A stretch of 64,000 bases of DNA, taken from positions 117,967,794 through 118,031,793 of the forward strand of contig NC_055991.1 in NCBI RefSeq assembly GCF_018446385.1, given 5' to 3'. The position numbers and the translations under genes were made by a program. The notes beneath the pieces were generated by a model that did not search any database, was not told the DNA's origin, and saw only the letters and a list, made by a program, of their open reading frames with translations. The first letter of the stretch is position 1; the number at the start of each line of letters is the position of its first letter. Positions 1 through 11,283 of the stretch are shown piece by piece. This stretch comes from Zingiber officinale (lineage: Eukaryota; Streptophyta; Magnoliopsida; Zingiberales; Zingiberaceae).

Positions 1-630
1 ATAGCAATGAAAGCTTAGAAAGGAAGAAGCTAAACAAAACAGAAAAGCTCACAAGTGTTGTATCAAGAATTGTTTGTTCTATCTTAGCTTCTGGACCAAG
101 GTTGTATTTATAGCCTTAGTCGGGCCACCTAGAAGGGTTCCAAGCACCTGGAAGGGGAACTTTATCCCTTTTGTAATGGATCACGGTCAAACACGATCTA
201 GATAAAAGTCCATTCCTAGCGCCCGGAGTCCGGGCGCCCGGACTGAGTCTGAGCCCTCTGCTCCGGTGCTGCTCACCTTGGTCCGGAACTTCCGCTCCGG
301 CTCTGCTCGCTTGGGTGATTTCGACCATCTGGAATAGGGCTCACCCGAACCCAACTTACGGCCTTCTCGAGCAACCTTCGGCTTCAGCTTCTCATCCCTC
401 AGAAACATCGAGCGCCTCCTTCTCGTCCGCCCGCGTACTCTTCCGAGGCACCTCGTCCCTCAGACGCACCGAACCCATCGGCTCTCTCCCGTACCGTCCT
501 TCTCACTAGCTGCGTCTTTTGCTCGACTTCCTGCGCTTCTAAGCTCCTGCACACTTAGACGCAAGGTTAAACACAACATGACCTAACTTAACTTGTTTGA
601 TCACATCAAAACAATCTTAGGGTACCAACA
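1..630 (-). repeat. 3' LTR of element C1 (left end cut by window)
   Basis: Direct repeat of 4097-4741, so this is the downstream LTR of a minus-strand LTR retrotransposon. It ends in CCAACA and is followed at once by a pyrimidine run (ATCTCTCCCTTTTT), which is the polypurine tract read on the other strand. By alignment with the other copy about 220 bp lie before the window. It holds a GC-rich palindrome near 220-238 with arms GCGCCCGGA and TCCGGGCGC. Confidence 0.85.
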
Positions 631-1500
631 ATCTCTCCCTTTTTGATGTGAGCAACCCAGGTTAAGTTAGAGTAAACAAATATAAGATAAAAGTAATAAA
701 TTTGCAATTCAAGTGCAAAAATAAAAAAAATTAATTTACCTCCCCCTAGACTTAATCTCCCCTTCTCCCCCTTTGATCACATAAAAAATGGGGCACCAAA
801 AAAAATCTAAGGTTAACTTTTATAATATTCTGATTTTCAAATAATTTTGAAAAAACTTATCAAGTTTTGTAAAAATTCTGAAAACTATTTTGAAAAAAAA
901 AACATTTTGGAATACTTTTAGAAACTTTAAGTGTAAAAAAAATTTCTAAGTGAGAAAATTTCAAGCAAAAAAGTTTTCTAAATTTAAAGAAAAAAATTTT
1001 GTAGAAATTTTGATAAAATAAATCTGATACTTAAAAAAAACTTTAAGTCTTGAAAAAAATTCTAAATAATAAAAAAATTTCTAAGAATTTTTTTTTCTAA
1101 ATTAAGGATACTATAAAATATTTAATTAACTATTAAAGCATTATTATATAATTAAATACTTTATCAGTTAGTCAATTAAACATTTTGTTTCAATACTTAG
1201 CTTCTAGGCTGTGGTGAGGCACTAGGCCTTCTTAGTTATTGGAGCAACAACCACTTTCTAGACAAAACCTCATAAGGAAATTAAACGTCTAATGTACTTT
1301 TTGAAAGCCCTAAGTCCAATTTAAATTAAAACAAGTATTTGAAACCCAAATTAGGTTCCTTCCAACTGAGTTAATTAGGAATTTCTTTGGAATGTATTTC
1401 TGAGAAATTTTCCTAATTTATCCTTTGTGATATTTAAAATACCAGTTCAAATTATATCTTCTAATACTTGTACTATATGTGCATGTAAGATTTTTTAAGT
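631..1500. other. 3' internal non-coding region of C1
   Basis: Very A/T-rich stretch between the decayed gag and the 3' LTR. I see no pol domains in any frame, so the element appears to have gag only. Runs of A and T are common, and no other feature is recognisable. Confidence 0.6.
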
Positions 1501-3835
1501 TTTTTATTTCTTTTTATAAATTATCATTTTCTAGCTTTAATTTATCAAAATCTTCTAATGGACAAGATTTTGCTAGAATTAATTTTAATTTTTTAAATTT
1601 CTTTTTCTAATTTGTAACAATTTTTAGATAATAATTTAATGAATTTAAACATTTTATCGGGAGGAAGAGATCGTACCTGACTTATCTTATCGATCTCATT
1701 GTCCACAACTCCCCATGAACTGTTGCTTTCTTCCGATGTAGCTGTTGGATCATGAAAGTCGATAGAGGGGGGTGAATATCGATCGAAAAATTCGTAGTGA
1801 TCACGCAGCGGAAAAGAAAGAGAACAATGCTAACAAGAACCGATTTACTTAGTTCGAAGTCTTGGTCGACTTCTACTCCAAGACCCGCACTCGTCGAGTG
1901 CTCTCGTTAGGTAATCACTAATAGTTCATAAAAATATTACAAATGAAAGTATAAGAACTTTTAAAGAGGAAATACCAATAACAATAAAGGAAAGAAAAAT
2001 CATCACGTTGTCGGAGAAGCTTCGCACCGTCGCAGGAGCACAGCGCAGTAGAGAAGATGTCGTTGTTGTGTTTTGCTTCAAGACTCACCCTCCTTATATA
2101 GGAGGCTCCGGGCGCCTGGACCGTGATATCATTGGACCAATCAGCGCGCTTCAAGCTATCGAGGATAAGTTTTGCCTTCCGGGGGCCCGGACCAGTTCCG
2201 GGAGCCCGAACCAACTCCGGGTGCCCGGACCACCTTTTTCCAGAAAGTCCTCCTGCAAGAAAGAGTTAGTCTGAGGCAAAATAATAGTTTAAACTGCCTT
2301 GCAAAACAGAAGTTAGCACAATAGAAAAAGAGTAGTAATTAGATTCCGTCTCACCAAGACCGGAATCTAGTCATGATCTCAACTTCGATTTCTGAAATGA
2401 ATCTAAGTTGGATCAACGCCTAAGTTCCCTACCCAGGAATGCGTCCTCCCAGTCACTCTCTTCCAGTGATTTACCTTAACTTACCTGTCAGAAATTTGGT
2501 CAGTCCGTCAACCTGTCTAAACTTCGTACCAACTATTAGGTTAGCCCGTCGACCTAGCCGGACTTCGTGCCAGACATCTGGTCAGCCCATCGATTAGTCT
2601 GGGCTTCGTGCCAGCTATCAAGTCGATTCGTTGACCTAGCTGGACTTCGTTCAAGATATTCGGTCAGCCCGTCCACCAGTTTGGGCTTCTCCTGCACACT
2701 TAGTTAAAGTGTTAGATTACAATGAAACTAACTTAACCTACTTTGTCATTCATCAAAACCTGAGTTAAACCGTTAGTGCTAACCACACCAACAGTAGCTG
2801 CCCCTTCATCGATGCTCTCGATGCTCATTTCGGACGAGCTTACTTCGTATTTATCTTCTTGATGACTTGCCATTAAAGCAAGTTCGGAGAAAGCCTTAAC
2901 TTCCGATTCGGACGATGTTTCATCCCACGTCGCCTTTAAAGTCTTGTACTTGTTCGTTTGGGCAGGCTTCTTTCCTTTGTCCTTATCTTTGTTCCTTAAC
3001 TTAGGGCAGTTGTCCTTAACGTGTCCTTCTTCGTTGCAGTGGTAGCATCTGATTGTCCTTTTCTTTCTACCCTGTGGATGGTTAGTTTTTCTTGATTTAA
3101 ATAACATTTTAAAATATCTTACCATCATTACCATTTCCTCATCGTCGAGAGAGGATTCTAACTCATGTTCGTCTCTCGTTGCCTTGAAGCGATGTTGTGC
3201 TTTGGCTCCTTTGTACCTACACATCTCGATTCATGCACTTCAAAAGTTGAAAATAATTCTTCTAAGGTAATAGATTCTAAGTCCTTAGAGATATAGAAGG
3301 CATCTACTAGTGATGCCCATGTTGTATTTCTAGGGAATGCATTAAGAGTGTACCTTAGCGAATCTCGGTTGCTTACCTTTTCTCCAAGATTCGAAAGTCT
3401 GGTAATGAGCTCCTTAATCCTTGAGTGAAGTTGTGTAATCGTTTCGTCTTCTTTAAATCATAGGTTGGTGAGCTGGTTGTGAAGTAAGTCCCATCTCACA
3501 AGCTTGGCTTCGGACATCCCTTCATGTAGCTCAAGGAACTTCTCCCAAAGCTCCTTTGCTGAGTTGTAGGTGCCGATTTAGTTGACTTCTTGTGGTCAAA
3601 GGACGCTCAGCAAATGGAACTCTACTTTGTCGTTTGCCACGTAGTCGGCCTGCTCCTTCTTCGTCCACTGATATTCTTCCTTACCCTCGGGTACTACAAA
3701 ACTGAACTTCATTATTAAAAGTAATTCAAAGTCGGTTTTAAAGAATACCTGCATTCACTTTTTCCAACTAGCGAACTCCCCCTTGAACTTCGATGGGTAT
3801 ATGCTCGGTCCGGTCATTGATTCGGTGCTTCGATT
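1500..3835 (-). pseudogene. gag pseudogene of C1, split by a solo LTR
   Basis: A copia-type gag on the minus strand. From about 3817 downward it opens with the usual MTGPSIYPSKFKGEF start, then meets a TGA after WKK and later frame breaks. The longest open part, 3224-2733, holds an acidic linker and one CCHC zinc knuckle (CYHCNEEGHVKDNC) near residue 60. A solo LTR at 1743-2793 interrupts the coding sequence. Across that insertion, counting one copy of the 5-bp target duplication, the frame stays open and runs on into a lysine-rich tail down to about 1510. The C-terminal residues of the 3224-2733 frame are therefore LTR sequence and not gag. Gag would coat element RNA in virus-like particles, but this copy cannot make a full protein. 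No protease, integrase or reverse transcriptase follows. Confidence 0.75.
1743..2793 (-). mobile_element. Solo LTR (S) inside the C1 gag
   Basis: Begins TGTTGG and ends CCAACA, and is flanked by perfect 5-bp target duplications gtagc at 1738-1742 and 2794-2798. There is no internal region and no second LTR, so it is a product of LTR-LTR recombination. Near its start it has the GAGGGGGGTGAATA motif seen in LTRs A, B and C1, so these families are related. It carries GC-rich palindromes (2106-2232) and hairpins with covarying stems (2480-2690). Orientation is assigned from that shared motif. Confidence 0.92.
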
Positions 3836-3862
3836 GGCGGTTAGTTCTCCTAAAGCATCCTT

Positions 3863-3876
3863 GCTCTGATACCACT
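3863..3876 (-). other. Primer binding site of C1
   Basis: GCTCTGATACCACT on the + strand reads on the minus strand as the complement of the 3' end of initiator tRNA-Met. It abuts the 5' LTR that starts at 3877, which fixes the orientation of C1. Confidence 0.85.
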
Positions 3877-4741
3877 TGTTGGGAACGTTGGCCGGCTAGA
3901 AGGGGGGTTGAATAGTCCTGTACAAAATCAAAACAAATGAACCCTTCTCGGACTTAAAATAGCACTTGCATAAACGATAAATAAAAGAAATTGAAAGACA
4001 GAGACTCAGAGAGTTTTTCTTGGTTATAACCGGGGAGGTTGTTAATCCAAGGAAATAATGCGCACTAATTTTTCCTTTAGGCGGAGAAGCCTCTTTATAG
4101 CAATGAAAGCTCAGAAAGGAAGAAGCTAAACAAAATTGAAAAGCTCACAAGTGTTGTATCAAGAATTGCTTGTTCTATCTTAACTTCTGGACCAAGACTG
4201 CATTTACAGCTTTGGTCGAGGCACTTGGAAGAGTTCTAGGCGCCTGGAAGGGGATAAAACTTTATCCCCTTCGCAATGGATCACGGTCAAACGTGATCTG
4301 GATAAAAGTTCATTCTGGGCGCCCAGACCAGGAAAGTCAACAGTGTTGACTTTTTTGGTCTGGGCCCTCTGCTCCGATGCTGCTCGCCTCGGTCCAAGAT
4401 TTTTGCTTCAGCTCTGCTCGCTTGGATGATTTTGGCCATCCGGAATAGGACTCACCTGAACCCAACTTCCGGCCTTCTTGAGCAACCTTCCGCTCCGGCT
4501 TCTCGTCCCTCAGAAACGTTGCGTGCCTCCTTCTCATCCGCTCGCGTACTCTTCCATAGCATCTCATCCCTCAGACACACCGAGCCCGTCGGCTCTCTCC
4601 TGTGTCATCCTTCTCGCTAGCTGTTTCTTTTGCTCGACTTCCTGCGCTCTTAAGCTCCTGCATACTTAGATACAAGGTTAAATATAACATGACCTAACTT
4701 AACTTATTTGATCACATCAAAACAACCTTGGGGTACCAATA
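3877..4741 (-). repeat. 5' LTR of element C1
   Basis: About 865 bp, beginning TGTTGGGAACG and ending GGTACCAATA, where the last CA has become TA. It matches 1-630 along its right part with many scattered differences, so the insertion is not recent. The adjacent 5 bp (gttcc, 4742-4746) should be the target duplication, but its partner lies outside the window. C1 entered the protease/integrase junction of copia element R. Confidence 0.85.
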
Positions 4742-5900
4742 GTTCCTATCGCGGGATCCTTCATAAGATAATGATGAGAATGAAATTCAAAAAATAATTA
4801 TTATTAAGAGCAAATTAACATATGGAAAGTAAATTTTTAGTGATAGAAGGAATATGAAGAGTGTTGCACATGCGAAAAGTATTACCACATGAATGAAAGA
4901 ATGTGTTCCAATGTGAGCAATTTACAAACCTGAGTCATTGTCTACTTGTACCATGTTGGGTCCATGATAAGGTGAATCTTCTGTAAGAATACATACTCTA
5001 CTGTAACATGATGAGTTGCCCTAGAATCCGGATGTCATCATGAGATTTCAAGAACCATTGACAGTGCATTAGGAGGAATGGAGAGTGAGAATGATCCAGA
5101 ATAAGATGATTGAGCACTAGATTGCCAAGATGAGGGAGGGGGTCGATTTGATGATACAAGTCCTCCTCAAAAATTTGAATCATATCTTTTTATAACAATT
5201 TTGAGTATAATGACCATAGTTAAAGCAAATCTGACAATGTCATCAACCTTGACCTCGACCTCGGCCTCTGAAACCTCCAATCTGATTTTGATGACCATGT
5301 TGGGGAGGAGGTTAATTATGTTGATTAGGTTGTAGAGTTTTGCTAATTATGTGTGTCGATAAAGATAGAGAATTTGACATCCTTTGAGATTATATTTGTA
5401 GAAGTTTTTCATGAGAGGATAGCATACCATGAAGAGTTTCAAGTGACAATTGATCCATATGAGTTGTAACTGATTGCATATAGTCATTGATAGAGGCATC
5501 TCCTCATTGCATAAACTGTAATTGTAGATGAAGTTGGAGAACTCGTACTTGAGAGTTAGATGTAAAAGAATGATTAAGAGCTTCCCAAACTTGATGAGGG
5601 GTGTTGAGCCCAACGAGCATGGGAAGTATAGACTCAATAATTGATGAGATTAACCAAGTCAAGACTAATTGATCATTTTTAAACCAAATAGCATAGGGTA
5701 GTTTAGTTTTTTGAGGTGGGGATGAAGTACCATCAACATGACCAAGTAAGTCATGAACATAAAGTAAAGAAGGAAATTACAATTTCCATAGTAAATAGTT
5801 ATCATGGTCAAGTTTAACGAAAAAAGAATGAACGTATGAATAGGGAAAGAGGTATTTTGTGATGACGAAGGGATCTCAATAGAATTGAAAGAAAATATTT
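4742..5900 (-). pseudogene. Degenerate copia gag-protease fragment (element R)
   Basis: Minus-strand reading in shifting frames recovers a copia polyprotein. Near 5750-5560 it has a UBN2-type gag segment with LVLTWLISSI and TPHQVWEALNHSF. Near 5240-5190 it has a CCHC knuckle (CQICFNYGHYTQNC). Near 5010 it has a protease remnant where DSGATHHV has become DSRATHHV. Near 4850-4760 it has HIPSITKNLL, the usual stretch before integrase. Several stops and frameshifts break it, and C1 cuts it at 4742, so the rest of pol lies beyond the left edge. The gag and CCHC pattern resembles the Retrofit/Ale group, which is an inference from pattern only. Confidence 0.7.
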
Positions 5901-7073
5901 TTCTATTTTTTTGGTTTTTCTTCTTTTTTTTTCTTTTTTTCTTCTCTAATGGAACGAAAAAAAACAAGAACAAAAATAATAAAAAAAAACAAAATGAACA
6001 AATAACAACTCTATCTTGCTACGATTGGTGTTGCCTAAGTTGCTACTGTCGACAAAAAAGAATTGTTGATGAAAGGTGAAGAAAAGTTGTTGCCGCCGAA
6101 GCTGCTATTGTCGTCATCGAAGTTTGCAAGGTTGTCGCACTGTAGACTGGGTCATAGCTAGGATTTTCGATTAGAAGGGGCAATTTTCAAAAATTCATGA
6201 AATGAGAAAGGAATAACTTACAAGTCTTGGAAGATCATTGCTTTTGAGAAAAATAGAAAAGATAAAATAGAGAGGACGAAGTAAAAAAAAGGAGAACTTT
6301 ACTTTCTTCGTTTGCAACTTTGAGTAGTTTCGATGAGTTCGGCAATAACACAAAGAGAGCAAGGTAAGACAAAACATGACTATTTTGCTGTGCCAATAAA
6401 ATCCTAAAAAATACCAGAAGAGGAAGAAGATAGGGGGGTTGATGGCTGCTTGATCTTGTTGCTAGAAGAGGGCAGTAACTGGTATTGCATTTCTTGCTTG
6501 CTGGAGAAGAAAAAAGCTCTTGTGCTTTAGAAGAGGAAAGGAAAAAAATTATAGGTTTACTAACGTTGAAAAAGAGAAAGAGAAGAAGCAAATGAGATAG
6601 AAGAGGAAAATAAATAAAAGAGAGAAATGGGCGAAGGGGTGGCATACAGTACGGTTGGGATGTAACATGCATAGGGAGAAGAGAGAGAGAAAAAAATGAA
6701 AGGTTTCGTTAAAAATATCCTAATTTTTTTTAAATCGTTCGAACTCGTTTAAACATTAAACTTCTTTTGGTCATAACTCAACTTCAAATCAATTCCAATT
6801 TGAACCAACATAATACTTATCTCCATATTTACCCGTTGAATTTAGTTCAAGCTCGATTCAATTTTAATTTAGCTTCCTTACTTTGTGCCCTACGATTTAA
6901 TTTATCCATTTATTATTATATATTTTATTTTTAAAATTCAATACTTAACATTTAAAATCGTGATATTTCCTCGTAGAAGTGGTACCAATGGATAACTTAG
7001 GTTATGAATTTTTCAAATATGTGATCAATTCTAATTGAATATCTTTGATAATCAATCAAATGAAAATGATCTT

Positions 7074-7160
<87 letters not shown>

Positions 7161-7283
7161 TAATAAAATGTGAGAGGGGGCGGTCGCACCCCCTCTCCTT
7201 AAGATGGCTATGCCCTTGATCAGGTATACGATTGATATCAAACTATGATATATTTGTAAGAAAAATTGAAAGGAAGAGAAGAT
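5901..7283. other. Unassigned A/T-rich region, probably leader of R plus insertions
   Basis: No coding sequence is supported. Open frames here are low-complexity (poly-F/K, poly-S). Read on the minus strand it lies between a decayed primer site near 7285 and the gag of R, but 1.4 kb is long for a copia leader, so it probably hides other insertions. A 9-bp-arm hairpin (GAGAGGGGG / CCCCCTCTC) sits near 7171-7198. Confidence 0.4.
7078..7158. repeat. (TA)n microsatellite
   Basis: About 40 uninterrupted TA dinucleotides. The 61-residue YIYIYI frame across it is an artefact. Confidence 0.97.
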
Positions 7284-7284
7284 G

Positions 7285-7357
7285 ACTCTGATATCATATA
7301 GAAACTAATACATAGAGAAAAATAAAATAAAATAGAGAATAATTCTTTGATCATTTT
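7285..7357 (-). repeat. Possible decayed primer site and LTR start of element R
   Basis: CTCTGATATCATATAGAAAC looks like a mutated tRNA-iMet primer complement followed by a copia LTR end (TATAGAAAC for TGTAGAAAC). If so, the LTR of R starts near 7295 and was itself interrupted by the terminal-inverted-repeat element at 7358, with more LTR sequence resuming after 37591. This is inference from one short motif. Confidence 0.35.
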
Positions 7358-7415
7358 ATTTAGAGCATCCACACCAGTTTCTCTATCCAAAATGCATAAT
7401 TTAGGATAAAAAAGT
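7358..7415. mobile_element. MITE-like element, left part
   Basis: Starts ATTTAGAGCATCCACACCAG. The right part, on the far side of the nested stack, ends with the inverse complement of ATTTAGAGCATTCACATCAG. The two ends match at 18 of 20 positions and similarity extends further inward. Solo LTR A split the element. I could not find a clear target duplication around it, so the superfamily is not assigned. Confidence 0.65.
7411..7415. repeat. Target duplication (left) of solo LTR A
   Basis: aaagt, repeated exactly at 37348-37352 on the far side of nearly 30 kb of nested insertions. It proves that 7416 and 37347 are the two ends of one insertion. Confidence 0.9.
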
Positions 7416-7914
7416 TGTTGGGACCGATATGCCCGCTAGAGGGGGGGTGAATAGAGTTTCGTCACGCTCCTTGCGTCGTTTGCTTCGTCTTGTTGTTGAT
7501 ATGCAGCGGAAATGAAATACAAGCCTCACACAACGCTAACTCAAGGATTTACTTGGTATCCACCTCAAGAAGAGGTGACTAATCCAAGGATCCACACACT
7601 CACACACCCTCCACTATGAAAACCCTCCTTTACGGTAACTACCGAAGGCGGAGAAGCCTTACAAGTTCACACTACAACAATAAGCAAGAAGAAAGCCAAA
7701 TACAAGTAACTCTTACAGGATTTTATATAAAACCCTAGCTTCTTCTTCTTCTTGTCGTAACTCGCCTCTTGACTTGGATGTGCCTCCAAGAGTCTTCAAG
7801 ACTGGTGGGGAAAGCTGTGGAGAAGTCGCTGTGAAGATCGCACAAAGTCGCAGGAAGAAGAACGCAAAGTTCTAGCGAAGAAAACGCTTCGCCCAGGCTT
7901 TATAAAGTGCTCCC

Positions 7915-8362
7915 AATCGATCCAAATTAGTGTCAATCGATTGCCATGTCACATCTGCACAATCCCAGCCATCCATTGCTCGTTTCCTACTCAATGGTCA
8001 CTTCCCAATCAATCGACCAATCGATTGGGACCATCTGAATCGATCGGTCGATCGATTCAAACCCATTCTATGCTCTCGCGTCTGCGCGAGAGCTTCTCCT
8101 CGCCAATCGATCGACCGATCGATTAGTAGATCCCAATCGATTGACCGATCGATTGGGAAAGGTTCTGTGCTTGCGAGTAATGCTCCCAATCGATCGGCCG
8201 ATTGATTGGAACCATCCCACACTCGCAGCACACTCCAATTGATCGACCGATCGATTGGGCACTAGCTCAATCGATCGACCGATCGATTGGACACTGGTTC
8301 AATCGATTGACCGATCGATTGAACACTGGTTCAATTGATCGACCGATCAATTGAACACCCTA
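7915..8362. repeat. Palindrome array in solo LTR A
   Basis: At least eight imperfect palindromes built on ATCGATCGACCGATCGAT, spaced a few tens of bases apart. Outer bases vary but stay paired: CCCAAT/ATTGGG, TTCAAT/ATTGAA, TGAATC/GATTCA. One unit has AATTGATC/GATCAATT on both arms in place of AATCGATC/GATCGATT. Confidence 0.9.
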
Positions 8363-8394
8363 AACTTGCCTCAAACTCAAGTTCAAGGTCCCAA

Positions 8395-8828
8395 ACCCAA
8401 CTCCCGGTCAACCATGACCTGTTGGGTATCCATGCCTAGCATTTGGCCACACTCGACCAACCTCGAACTAGCCTTCTAGCCTCCTCCATTAGCCTTGCGT
8501 CCCTCGGATATCTCCCCATCCTTCACGTCTTGCCTTCAAGAGCTTCCTTTGGCCTCATCCTAGTTATCGAGTTCTCCTTGCTAAGTCACACTAGGACTTA
8601 CCTTACCAAGACCATATGTTTGGACTTGCAACTTGTGCCAAGATCACACTTGGACTTCCCAATTGCCTGGCTCCTCACCAGGACTTTCTCCCTTGCCAAG
8701 ATCACACTTGGACTTTCCAAATGTCTAGCTCCTCACCAGTACTTTCTCCCTTGCCTAACCTCCAGTTAGGACTTCCACCACTGCCTAAACTCCAGTTAGG
8801 ACTTCACCACTGCCTAACCTCCAGTTAG
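8395..8828. repeat. Hairpin-repeat tract of solo LTR A, first part
   Basis: A row of short hairpins: CCAAC..GTTGG enclosing GGTCA..TGACC, then CCAAG/CTTGG, CCTGG/CCAGG, and then a tandem repeat of about 30 bp with CCTAAC/GTTAGG stems, each followed by GACTTCC or similar. The tandem part continues at 29424-29546 after element C. About seven CCTAAC units exist in total. Confidence 0.85.
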
Positions 8829-11261
8829 TGTTTGTTAGTCCTAGGAAAATCGTACCGGTTCCACTGTACAAAAATTTTGTACAAGTGTCGAACCTTTCCT
8901 TAAATAACCTATTATGTTCTTTAGAAGTTAAATTAGGAAACGCAGACGGAACTTAACATCATTGATTCCAAATTTAACTTATATGTTCTTAATGGTTTAG
9001 ATTTGAATCGCAAACAAAACTTAACACTATTGATTCAAATCCACCTATGTTATTAATTCCATTAAATATTAATTTTCAAAATTGGCTTCCAGGACTACAT
9101 GGCGAGGCACATGGCCTTCTTAGATATGGGAGCAACCACCACCGCCTAGACAAAGCCTTTTAAGGAAAGCTAATATTTAATTTCCTTAAATAACTCTAGG
9201 TTAACTAAAAAGAACAATCGAATCACAAATTCGAAAAAGAAGAAAACACAAACTTGAAAAACTAATTCGAAAAACTAGATCTAATGCCTCTTGTGTTTGG
9301 AATTCTTACAAAGAAAAATAACTAGCATGATCCGGAAAATAATTGCTAATTATACCTTCTCTTTGTATGCTAATGACCTCGAGATCTTCTGCCGTATTCC
9401 TCGCCTCGCATTGGACGTCGTGTGGGTGACGAACCTCCAAGATGATCACCACCCAAAAGCTTTCTTCCTCTTCCTCTAAAATCCGGCCACCACCACCACC
9501 AAGGAGAAGAGAGCAAAGGGAAAAGGAGAAGAGAGAGGGGCGGCCACCAAGAGATCCTCCAAGCAAGAGAATAAGAATTATGTCTCATGATGCCTCCTCA
9601 CCCCTTTTTTTATACTACTTGCCCAAGGCAAATAAGGGAAGAATTTTTACAAAAAATTAAAATCTTCCTCTAGTTTTTTCTTTCCCCTTTTAATTTTCCT
9701 TTTCCTTCCTCTTGATTGAATCAATCACCAAATCAATTTGGATGATGATTTTTTTTTTGGCCAGCCACTTTACTTGGGCACCAAGCAAGGGTGACCAGCC
9801 CCCATAAGAGGAAAGGAATATTATTTTTTATAAAATTTTACAAGAAGAAAAACTCTTATAAAATTTTACAAGCTCTCTTTCCTAAAGTAGGAGTTAAAAA
9901 AGGAAAGTTCTAAAAATTAAAAATCATGTTTTTAAAATTTAAAACTTCTCTTATAAAATTTCCTTTTTTAATATGGTGATAGAAAATTTAAATTTTAAAA
10001 CTTATCCTCCTTTTTTTCTTAAACCATTAGGATGGTTAAAAAAGGAAAGTTTTAAAATTTTTTAAACTTTCTTTTAAAACATGTGGCCTAATTCAAATAA
10101 GGAAAATTTTAAAAATTAAAATCTCTCTTTTAAAACTTATAGTTTTCTACAAAGAGAAGATTTTAAAAATTTAAAACAACTCTCCTTGTTCGATTAATGT
10201 GGTCGGCCCCTACTAGTATGTTTACCAAACAATAAGGTCGACCCCTATTGGAAGAGGATGTGGCCGGCCCTTGCTTGGTCACCAAGCATTGGGCCGGCCC
10301 CTTTCTTGGACACCAAGATGGGCTTATATTTGGATGGACTTGAGGATTTAGTGAGGCTACGACAGGGACCTAGAGGAGAAATTGATTTTGGCCTTCCAAT
10401 GAGCTTGAGTATCCCGTGCTCGCCCCGAACACACTACTCAAGTTCATCGATAATAACTCATTCCACTAGAGAGTTATTATCGCACTACCGCACCAATCTC
10501 AAATTACATTATGAGCTCCTTCATATCATGAGTGTATTAGTCTCCCTGTGTTTAAGATAACGAATGTCCACTAATTAAGTAAGTTACTGACAACTCACTT
10601 AATTAATATCTAGCTTCAAGAGTAGTACCACTCAACTTCATTGTCATGTCGGACTAAGTCCACCTGCAGGGTTTAACATGACAATCCTTATGAGCTCCTC
10701 TTGGGGACATTCTCAACCTAGATAACTAGGACACAGATTCCTTCTATAATCAACAACACACACTATAAGTAATATCATTTCCCAACTTATCGGGCATATT
10801 GATTTATCGAGCTAAACATCACCCTTTGATAAGTCAAAGAAATAAATATTAAATATATGTGCTTGTTATTATATTAGGATTAAGAGCACACACTTCCATA
10901 ATAACTAAGGTCTAGTTCTTTTACTAAGTCAGTACAAAAAGAACTTGCCTAAATGGTCCTACTCAATACACTTAGAGTGTACCAGTGTAATTTATTAGTC
11001 AAGATAAACTAATACTTAATTACACTAAAACTATTCTAATGGTTTGTTCCTTTCCATCTTAGTCGCGAGCAACTGTTTATAATTTATAAAGAACCGACAA
11101 CATGATCTTCTGAGTGTGACACCACACTCCATGTTATCTACTATATAAATTAATTGAATAATTACATTTAACAAATAAATGTAGATATTGACCAAATGTG
11201 ATTCTTTTATTTCAAAAAATAAATGTTTACAAAAGCTAGGCTTTTAGTATACACTCTAACA
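8829..11261 (-). repeat. 3' LTR of element C
   Basis: About 2.43 kb, beginning TGTTTGTTAG and ending CTCTAACA. It is collinear with 26997-29423 with scattered substitutions and small indels. On the minus strand a TATAAAAA box lies near 9608-9615, and in the other LTR the same site reads TTTAAAAG. Open frames in it (for example 9370-9588) are fortuitous and lie within A/T-rich or CCACCACCA low-complexity sequence. Confidence 0.95.
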
Positions 11262-11277
11262 ATCTCCCACTTATACT
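11262..11277 (-). other. Polypurine tract of C
   Basis: ATCTCCCACTTATACT on the + strand is the complement of a purine-rich tract (AGTATAAGTGGGAGAT) directly upstream of the 3' LTR. It is the expected plus-strand primer. Confidence 0.75.
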
Positions 11278-11283
11278 AAAAGA

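Noticed and set aside
5665-6079. Poly-F/K frames on both strands near 5885-6000
   Set aside because: They come from T- and A-rich low-complexity DNA. The real signal there is the frameshifted copia gag of R.
7078-7158. TA run as a TATA promoter
   Set aside because: A pure TA microsatellite with no gene downstream on either strand.
7930-8262. Open frames rich in DRSIDR/SADRL residues on both strands
   Set aside because: They are translations of the GATCGATC palindrome array, open because the repeat has few stops. The same happens at 29952-30489, 35870-36370, 32048-32293, 42348-42623 and 49378-49719.
8443-8828. 108- and 70-residue frames over the tandem hairpin tract of A
   Set aside because: Repetitive peptide from tandem DNA repeats. 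The paired arms, not the codons, are what is kept.
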